A stretch of DNA of 60,371 nt. Origin: an uncultured Clostridia bacterium (GTDB taxonomy: Bacteria > Bacillota > Clostridia > Oscillospirales > Ruminococcaceae). This document shows positions 54,805 through 60,371 of the stretch, piece after piece. Numbering within the stretch: position 1 is the first letter of the stretch; each line of letters starts with the position of its first letter. Made by a program: the position numbers and the translations under genes. The stretch covers positions 1 through 60,371 of the forward strand of contig CANQFZ010000007.1 in assembly GCA_947600065.1 (NCBI GenBank). The letters run 5' to 3'. Below the pieces are notes generated by a model, which saw only the letters and a program-made list of their open reading frames with translations, was not told the origin of the DNA and searched no databases.

Positions 54805-56157
54805 TTATTTCTCCTGTTCTGCGATATCTTCATTTTCGGTTTCTTCCGTGTTGTTTTCGGTTTCTTCCTCAACGTATTCATAGTCCGGAATTTTGATGTT
54901 GCGAACATCGATTTTGCCGGTTACGGCATCGGAAATAAGGCGAGTTTTACACTCATGCAAACGCTCAATTTGTTGGGTAAGTTTTTGAATAGCATCTTCA
55001 TATCGAGGAATAGCAGACTTAATATAGTCAACAATCACCTTCTGTTCGTCAGCAGGTGGAACAAAGAACGGAATTTCTTTCATTTTATCCATCTGTAAAT
55101 CCCACTGTCCGACTCTGATACCATCAGATGCCTGTGCAAAAAAATTTACATATACTTTACTGCGGATAGCATAATGAAAATACTCAAGGTTTTCAAATTC
55201 AACATCAAAAATAAAGTACGCTGGACTAACTATACCAGTGTAGGGCGATATTCCATACGAGCCTTGCCATGCTTTCATTTTATTCATAGCAAACTGCCCT
55301 TCTCGAACCATTTTATAATTTGAAAGGTCATCAGGGATATAGTTGTGATTAGCTTCTTTATCATCAACATCTCGAATAATTACACCTTGCTCACGAACAA
55401 CAGAAAGCAACGGAAGATCAGGTCTGTTTTTCACGCTTACAGAATGAAGAATTTGACGTAGTTTTACAATACTCCAATGCGCAGGAATTGCGCCAAGCCA
55501 AAAAGCACCACTCTCTTTCATTGTAACAGAGGAATCAAGCCCCCTTATAACGACATGGGAAATAAAAGCCTTCTTCAACTCCTCCAGCCGTGCAATTTCT
55601 TTCCACCTGATATTGATAAGCCTATTGATTTCCGAAACCTTCCAATCCAGAAAGCGCACGATCTGGTCTTGCTCGTCACGGGGCGGGACGGGGATATAAT
55701 GATTTTTAAGCTTTTTATAATCTATATTTTGTCCTTCCCTTATTCCTGTTACACACATTTGGAGCAATTCAATAAACCGCTGTGATTTTGCAAGATATTT
55801 AAAATAGTTTGAGATAACTAAGCCGTTATTTACCATAATTGTATATGCAGGGCTGATAATGCCTTGATAGTATGCATATTCTATACCGCCCTGAAATGAA
55901 CGTAAGCTAATGACAAAATCACCTTTTCGTACAAGTTTCAGCAAATGTAGATCTTTCTGTGCCTCAACAGTCCTGTTTCCATAAACAGCTTTCGGAACCA
56001 CGCCCATATTTTGCGAAGAAACAAGCAGTGTCTCATTTGGAAATCCTTTTTCAACGCGTTCTTGAAATAAATATTTGATTTTTATAATTTCCCAATTTAC
56101 AGGAGCTAAAGGAATCCAAAGTTGCTCGGTTTTTTTATACTCTGGGTATGCTTTCAT
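54805..56157 (-). CDS. hsdS: Type I restriction enzyme, S (specificity) subunit
   Basis: This 450-aa subunit sets target sequence for methylation and cleavage. Two target-recognition domains (about 10-155 and 215-365) are each followed by a conserved helix (PPRDEQDQIVRFLDWKVSEINRLI and PPADEQKVIVDYIKSAIPRYEDAIQKL) that spans between half sites. The tail is acidic and Glu/Asn-rich. Its ATG overlaps the hsdM stop by four bases. No second hsdS gene or recombination repeats were seen in the window. Confidence 0.95.
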   Translation of the reverse strand: MKAYPEYKKTEQLWIPLAPVNWEIIKIKYLFQERVEKGFPNETLLVSSQNMGVVPKAVYGNRTVEAQKDLHLLKLVRKGDFVISLRSFQGGIEYAYYQGIISPAYTIMVNNGLVISNYFKYLAKSQRFIELLQMCVTGIREGQNIDYKKLKNHYIPVPPRDEQDQIVRFLDWKVSEINRLINIRWKEIARLEELKKAFISHVVIRGLDSSVTMKESGAFWLGAIPAHWSIVKLRQILHSVSVKNRPDLPLLSVVREQGVIIRDVDDKEANHNYIPDDLSNYKMVREGQFAMNKMKAWQGSYGISPYTGIVSPAYFIFDVEFENLEYFHYAIRSKVYVNFFAQASDGIRVGQWDLQMDKMKEIPFFVPPADEQKVIVDYIKSAIPRYEDAIQKLTQQIERLHECKTRLISDAVTGKIDVRNIKIPDYEYVEEETENNTEETENEDIAEQEK

Positions 56158-58334
56158 GAAATTCCCTCCATAATGCCTGCCATCATTCCGTCTGCCTGCC
56201 TTTCAAGCTCCTGCAAATCTGCAATTATCTCAGACATCTCACGCAGCTTTACCGGCTTGTAGAAATACTTTGTAAAACTTATCTCATATCCTATCTGCGT
56301 TTTCTTTTCGTCCACCCACGCGTCGGGCGCATAGGTCAGCACTTCATTCTGCATGAATGCGTCAATACCTCCCTCATAGGTAAACGGCACAATTTCCGTA
56401 TCACGAAGATCGGTATTCACAACAGGCACCCCTTTTTTCGAGCGGACAATTTCAGCCTCCGTGTCAACCTCAACCAGATAACACAAATATTCCTCAAAGT
56501 TTGTGAAAGCGTAAGCGCCCTGCATGCGCGGATTGCAACGCAGTTCTTCCACAAAGGCATTGTAGTCCATATACGGCTCAACGCGCACCATATCTATGAG
56601 TGCCATGAGAAAATTGTGTACCGCAACATCAGCCGCTCTTTCTCCGGGCGACTTCGGGACTTTGATTTCACGCACCTTTGGGTGTTTTTCAGCGTAGTTA
56701 AATATTTCTGCCAATGACACTTCCGGCGTACCGTCATCAGGTTCTTGAAAGCCGTAATTCTTAAACATTCGCCACGTTTCACCGATTGTCTCAGAATTGA
56801 CATTAACACGCCAGCGCAAAGGACGGTCTACTGTAATGGACCAATAGCCGAACTCCTCATTGTTGAAGATTTTGCTGACCTCGCTCTCCTCCATTTCCAT
56901 GAAGATACGGAGTATCTCTGCACGGATTTCCGAAGTAAATTCGCAGTTTTTCTTACCCATGTTCTTGCGCAGAGGGGACTTCATAGCAGTGGCATCAATA
57001 AGCTGTATCTTTCCTTTGCGACGATCTTCCTTGCGGTTGGACAATATCCAGATATAAGTACCTATGCCGGTATTGTAAAACATATTTTCCGGCAAGGCGA
57101 TAATTGCCTCTACAAGGTCATTTTCAATCATGTAGCGGCGTGCGTTACTTTCTCCAGAACCCGCATCTCCCGTGAAAATAGACGAGCCGTTGTGAACCTC
57201 AGCAATACGGCTGCCGAGAACAGTTTCTGTTTTCATTTTGGAAATGTTGTTTAGCAGGAACAAAAGCTGACCGTCGCTTGTCCTTGGAATCATTGATAGA
57301 GTTTCACCGCTGTCAAGGTAGGCGTTAAACCGAGTATCGAGAATTTCTTTCTTACCGCCCATTTTCTCGGCATCGGTTTTCCAACTTTTGCCATACGGAG
57401 GATTAGACAGCATAAAGTCAAACTGTCTTGAGGCATTTCCGTCTAAAGACAGCGTAGAGCCGTAGCTGATATGTTCTGCCTGGTCTCCGTCACCCTTGAG
57501 AAGAAGATCGGCTTTAGCGATGGCGTAAGTTTCCGGATTGATCTCTTGACCGAAAAGGTGAATAGACACATTCTTCCCGCGTTGTTCCGCCAAGGTCAAA
57601 AGCCTGTCGTGCGCAACTGTGAGCATTCCTCCGGTTCCACAAGCTCCGTCATAACAGGAATAAGTGGCGTCCTTGATTTGGTCGGCAACAGGAATAAACA
57701 CAAGGTCGGCCATTAGTTCAACAACATCGCGGGGAGTCCAGTGTTCTCCGGCTTCCTCGTTGTTCTCTTCATTAAAACGGCGTATAAGTTCCTCGAAAAT
57801 CGTACCCATGCCGTGATTATCCAGTCCGGGAAGCTTGACAATCGTCTTTGCCTCATCCTTATAGATAGGATTTGGAGAAAGATTGATGTCAGGCGATATA
57901 AACTTCTCAATAACCGCGCCGAGAATATCCGCATCAATCATGGTGTCAATTTGATTTCGGAATTTAAACTTTTCCAGTATCTCCTGCACATTAGGCGAAA
58001 AGCCGTCAAGATACGCCTCGAAATCCGTCTTTAAGGTCTGTTTCTTCGCACGGCTTGTAAGGTCGCGCAGACGGAACGGCGAAGCATTGCAGAATGCCTG
58101 TCCCGCAGTATTGCAAAGCGCGCCCCACTGATTATCAATTCCGGCATCATCCAATTTTTTCTTCATATCAAGAACGGTTTCTTTGCTGTCCTCCAAAAGG
58201 GCATCTAAACGACGAATGACCGTCATCGGAAGAATAACGTCACGATATTTACCGCGCACGTATACATCACGCAGACAATCGTCCGCAATACCCCATATAA
58301 AACTTACTATCTGATTATGCATTTGGTTGTCCAT
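56154..58334 (-). CDS. hsdM: Type I restriction enzyme, M (methyltransferase) subunit
   Basis: This 726-aa N6-adenine methyltransferase has a helical N-terminal domain (about 1-160), AdoMet motif DGACGTGGML, and catalytic motif LSNPPYGKSW (about 325). The last ~200 residues (from about 520) are an extra region with RWRVNV and EVLTYAPDAWVDEKKTQIGYEISFTKYF, seen in longer HsdM proteins but not in the ~500-aa EcoKI type. The ATG at 58334 follows AAAGGGAA. It is first in the hsdM-S-R operon. Confidence 0.95.
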   Translation of the reverse strand: MDNQMHNQIVSFIWGIADDCLRDVYVRGKYRDVILPMTVIRRLDALLEDSKETVLDMKKKLDDAGIDNQWGALCNTAGQAFCNASPFRLRDLTSRAKKQTLKTDFEAYLDGFSPNVQEILEKFKFRNQIDTMIDADILGAVIEKFISPDINLSPNPIYKDEAKTIVKLPGLDNHGMGTIFEELIRRFNEENNEEAGEHWTPRDVVELMADLVFIPVADQIKDATYSCYDGACGTGGMLTVAHDRLLTLAEQRGKNVSIHLFGQEINPETYAIAKADLLLKGDGDQAEHISYGSTLSLDGNASRQFDFMLSNPPYGKSWKTDAEKMGGKKEILDTRFNAYLDSGETLSMIPRTSDGQLLFLLNNISKMKTETVLGSRIAEVHNGSSIFTGDAGSGESNARRYMIENDLVEAIIALPENMFYNTGIGTYIWILSNRKEDRRKGKIQLIDATAMKSPLRKNMGKKNCEFTSEIRAEILRIFMEMEESEVSKIFNNEEFGYWSITVDRPLRWRVNVNSETIGETWRMFKNYGFQEPDDGTPEVSLAEIFNYAEKHPKVREIKVPKSPGERAADVAVHNFLMALIDMVRVEPYMDYNAFVEELRCNPRMQGAYAFTNFEEYLCYLVEVDTEAEIVRSKKGVPVVNTDLRDTEIVPFTYEGGIDAFMQNEVLTYAPDAWVDEKKTQIGYEISFTKYFYKPVKLREMSEIIADLQELERQADGMMAGIMEGIS

Positions 58335-58414
58335 AAACAATATTCCCTTTCTAAAACATTTTCTCTTTTTTTAACTCTTCAAACGAGTTGCATATATAGA
58401 ATATTCCATTTTTA

Positions 58415-58443
58415 ATTATACCATATTTAGAAATAAAAGTCAA
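58415..58443 (-). promoter_or_regulatory. Promoter of hsdM-hsdS-hsdR
   Basis: On the - strand, TTGACT (58443-58438), 17 bp, TATAAT (58420-58415) with TGG before it. Confidence 0.82.
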
Positions 58444-58517
58444 TAAAAATGTTGAATAATGGTGATTTTGCAATGGGAAAACTCGAAATTTACTTGATAT
58501 AATTAAACCACAACACC

Positions 58518-58546
58518 TTGACAAGCCATACTTTGTGATGTATAAT
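58518..58546 (+). promoter_or_regulatory. Promoter of the HTH regulator gene
   Basis: TTGACA (58518-58523), 17 bp, TATAAT (58541-58546). Confidence 0.83.
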
Positions 58547-58594
58547 ATTCAATAAGCAATTGAAATTTAAAAATAGCACAAAAAGGAGAAAAAA

Positions 58595-59407
58595 TTGTCA
58601 GACCTTTTTAACGAAAAAGAAATAACTTTGGACAAACTCAGAGAATTTTTCCACGAAAACGACTTCTCTACCCTGCCTGTCAAAGATCCGTCGGAATACA
58701 CAGAGGACGAGCTTGAACTTTACAACAGGGTGTTGGAGCATATCAACAACGAATGGGAATCAATTGCAAAGACGCTTGGCTTAACTCACCCGCAGGACTG
58801 CTATTCAAAAGACTTCCCGCCCGAACTGATTAGGGACAGAGTGCAGCGTATCATTGCGGACCAGGTTGTCAAAATCAGCGGTGACGACAGGGTTCTCGAA
58901 AATATTTTTGAGCAATTTATTATCCCAAATCTTGTTGTTGACATAGATGACGACACGGTAACCTATACCGACGAAATTGCTGATAAAGCGTTACACAATA
59001 CCGTCAACGCGCTTATGCAGACATTGGATATTATGAGTTTGGCACAATCCGCAAAAAAGTTCTCGTGTGATGAGGATTTCAATCCGAACAAAGCACTGAA
59101 TTATCCGAAAATGGATCACTATAAGAAATATTATCACACCCGCGCCAAAATCAAGGTAAATTCGCTTGACGAATTTGTTGAAAACGGGAATGACGCTGTC
59201 GATGAAACTAATGTCGAATTCACGACAGATATGCGTTTGCTTATCAAAAAGTTGATTGCCGAATCTTCGGAGCAGGAGCGTGAAATAATATTTTTGCTTT
59301 CTCAGGGATATAATCAAAGCGAGATTGCAAAAAGGCTCGGCATTTCTCAAAGCACTATTTCAAGAAAAATTTCAAAGTTCAAAAAAATCTTATCCGAGAG
59401 TGAATAA
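58595..59407 (+). CDS. HTH regulator with sigma-70 region 4-like C-terminus
   Basis: This 270-aa protein has a TTG start with GGAG 6 bp upstream. The first ~200 residues are acidic and mostly helical, with no motif I recognise. The last ~55 residues (SSEQEREIIFLLSQGYNQSEIAKRLGISQSTISRKISKFKKIL) form a clear sigma-70 region 4/LuxR-like helix-turn-helix. It faces away from hsdM, with both promoters in the 250-bp space between. With the following RepA-like gene it looks like the control part of a mobile element. Confidence 0.8.
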   Translation: MSDLFNEKEITLDKLREFFHENDFSTLPVKDPSEYTEDELELYNRVLEHINNEWESIAKTLGLTHPQDCYSKDFPPELIRDRVQRIIADQVVKISGDDRVLENIFEQFIIPNLVVDIDDDTVTYTDEIADKALHNTVNALMQTLDIMSLAQSAKKFSCDEDFNPNKALNYPKMDHYKKYYHTRAKIKVNSLDEFVENGNDAVDETNVEFTTDMRLLIKKLIAESSEQEREIIFLLSQGYNQSEIAKRLGISQSTISRKISKFKKILSESE

Positions 59408-59502
59408 TTTTGTTTTCCCGTGTCGGTAAGATTATAGAGGGCAATCCCGTCGTACTTCGGCGGGATTTTGTTTTCTGAAATTTTTTTGACAGGAGGAATT
59501 AA

Positions 59503-60371
59503 ATGACAGAAAGGAAAAAGTTAAATTTGATAAGCAGCGTTGAAATTATGAACACGCCGATGAAAAAACAGCGGTTCATAGTTGACGGGATTATTTATCC
59601 CGGACTGCACATTCTTTCGGGCGATCCCAAGATAGGCAAATCGTGGATGATGCTCGATATGTGCTTGTCAGTAGCGAAAGGAGAGGATTTCCTCGGCAGG
59701 AAAACAGAACAAGGGCAGGTCGTGTACATGGCTCTGGAGGATACGTTCATAAGCTTGCAGTCGCGAATGTATGAACTTACAGATGAACCAAGCGAAAATT
59801 TGTTCTTCACTTTGCTTGCGAACTCTATCGGAAACGGACTGGAAGATGACTTGCGGGAGTGTAAGAAAATGTTTCCCCAACTGAAGATGATTGTTATTTA
59901 CACGCTGCAAAAAATCAGAGAAACTGTCGAAACTAAATACGGCGCGGACTACCGTGAGCTTTCCGTTCTGAAAAGTATTGCGGATCAGCTTGAAATTGCT
60001 GTCGTGCTGGTTCATCACAACCGCAAAGCACGCGACTCCAATCCCAACAATCTTATCTCCGGAACGAACGGAATAGCAGGCTGCGCGGACGGACTGCTTG
60101 TGTTCACCCGCAGCGGCGAGAACGCTGAACTCCATATCAGCGGCAGAGGCGCGCCTGCTCTTGAATTAAATCTGAAAAGAAAAAACGCAAAATGGATTTT
60201 ACTTGATGATCCGCCTGAAAAGAAGGCGGATATTTTTTCATTCATAATCCATGATTTTATTTGTGAGTGGAAGGATGTCAGCGGAACAGCCTCGGAAATT
60301 TGTTCATTGCTTAAAGAAAAATATCCCGGACAGGATTTTAATTGCAACTGGCTCTACCGTGATTTACTTCA
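59503..60371 (+). CDS. RepA-like AAA ATPase (AAA_25), 3' end beyond the window
   Basis: The ATG at 59503 follows AGGAGG, and the frame stays open to the window end (289 codons seen). Walker A is LSGDPKIGKSWMMLDM (about residues 42-58), followed by GRKTEQGQVVYMALEDT. The Walker B strand reads KMIVIYTLQKIRE (about 127-139), where family members usually have IDTLQKIRE: the Asp is replaced by Tyr through one base (TAC). VVLVHHNRKARD and a SGTNGIAGCADG loop follow. Such RecA-fold ATPases belong to plasmids and integrative elements, probably for replication or mobilisation. Confidence 0.8.
   Translation, partial: MTERKKLNLISSVEIMNTPMKKQRFIVDGIIYPGLHILSGDPKIGKSWMMLDMCLSVAKGEDFLGRKTEQGQVVYMALEDTFISLQSRMYELTDEPSENLFFTLLANSIGNGLEDDLRECKKMFPQLKMIVIYTLQKIRETVETKYGADYRELSVLKSIADQLEIAVVLVHHNRKARDSNPNNLISGTNGIAGCADGLLVFTRSGENAELHISGRGAPALELNLKRKNAKWILLDDPPEKKADIFSFIIHDFICEWKDVSGTASEICSLLKEKYPGQDFNCNWLYRDLL

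Overview
The window looks like a chromosomal segment of an anaerobic gut-type Clostridia, most like Oscillospiraceae/Ruminococcaceae. This rests on moderate GC, strong TTGACA/TATAAT promoters with 17-bp spacing, AGGAGG ribosome binding sites, the Firmicutes order rimP-nusA-ylxR-ylxQ-infB-rbfA-nrnA-truB-ribF, IreB, DivIVA-type and DUF1540 proteins, and sortase-anchored pili. The genus cannot be fixed from sequence reading alone.

Layout. 1-0.8 kb: the 3' end of a Ser-rich, membrane-anchored surface protein. 0.9-5.9 kb (- strand): a small unknown protein and a Gld-like ABC-2 transport operon (ATPase, permease, GldG-like and DUF4340 proteins), tightly overlapped. 6-14.3 kb (-): the transcription/translation operon from rimP to ribF. 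14.4-16.9 kb (-): rpmG-secE-nusG-rplK-rplA from one strong promoter. 17-24.9 kb: a DUF4358 lipoprotein, a zinc-ribbon protein, a sigma-70 family factor, a lone fumarase beta subunit, a DivIVA-like protein, IreB, DUF1540, a phosphodiester glycosidase and an M23 murein hydrolase. 25.2-32.1 kb (+): glutamate dehydrogenase, a divergent ribbon-helix-helix regulator/lipoprotein pair with a shared palindromic operator, and ilvB-ilvN-ilvC. 32.4-33.8 kb (-): a second M23 hydrolase.

34.3-49.5 kb (+) is a complete pilus island. A LytTR response regulator and GHKL sensor kinase overlap each other. They are followed by a 2407-residue modular adhesin, a major pilin, two class C-like sortases, a basal-type pilin and a third sortase. 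Upstream of the pilus promoter lie two 15-bp direct repeats exactly 21 bp apart, the geometry expected of LytTR sites, so the two-component pair probably switches the pilus on.

49.5-50.3 kb carries a strong promoter inside a palindrome, then three 66-nt copies of the 5' half of tRNA-Thr(CGT), each enlarged by a 21-nt hairpin, and finally a full tRNA-Thr(CGT). This tRNA-derived tandem array is the oddest structure in the window. Past the tRNA lies foreign-looking DNA to the window end: an AT-rich gene with a HEPN-like RNase motif, a Type I restriction-modification operon (hsdM-hsdS-hsdR), an HTH regulator and a RepA-type ATPase that runs off the end and has Tyr in place of the Walker B Asp. 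This is probably one side of an integrative element next to the tRNA.

A dispersed palindromic repeat (CAGGCTGTCGATAAAG and its inverse) sits in at least six intergenic places, once as a clear terminator before the pilus operon and once as a 134-bp structured leader before the response regulator. No CRISPR array, rRNA gene or complete IS element was seen.
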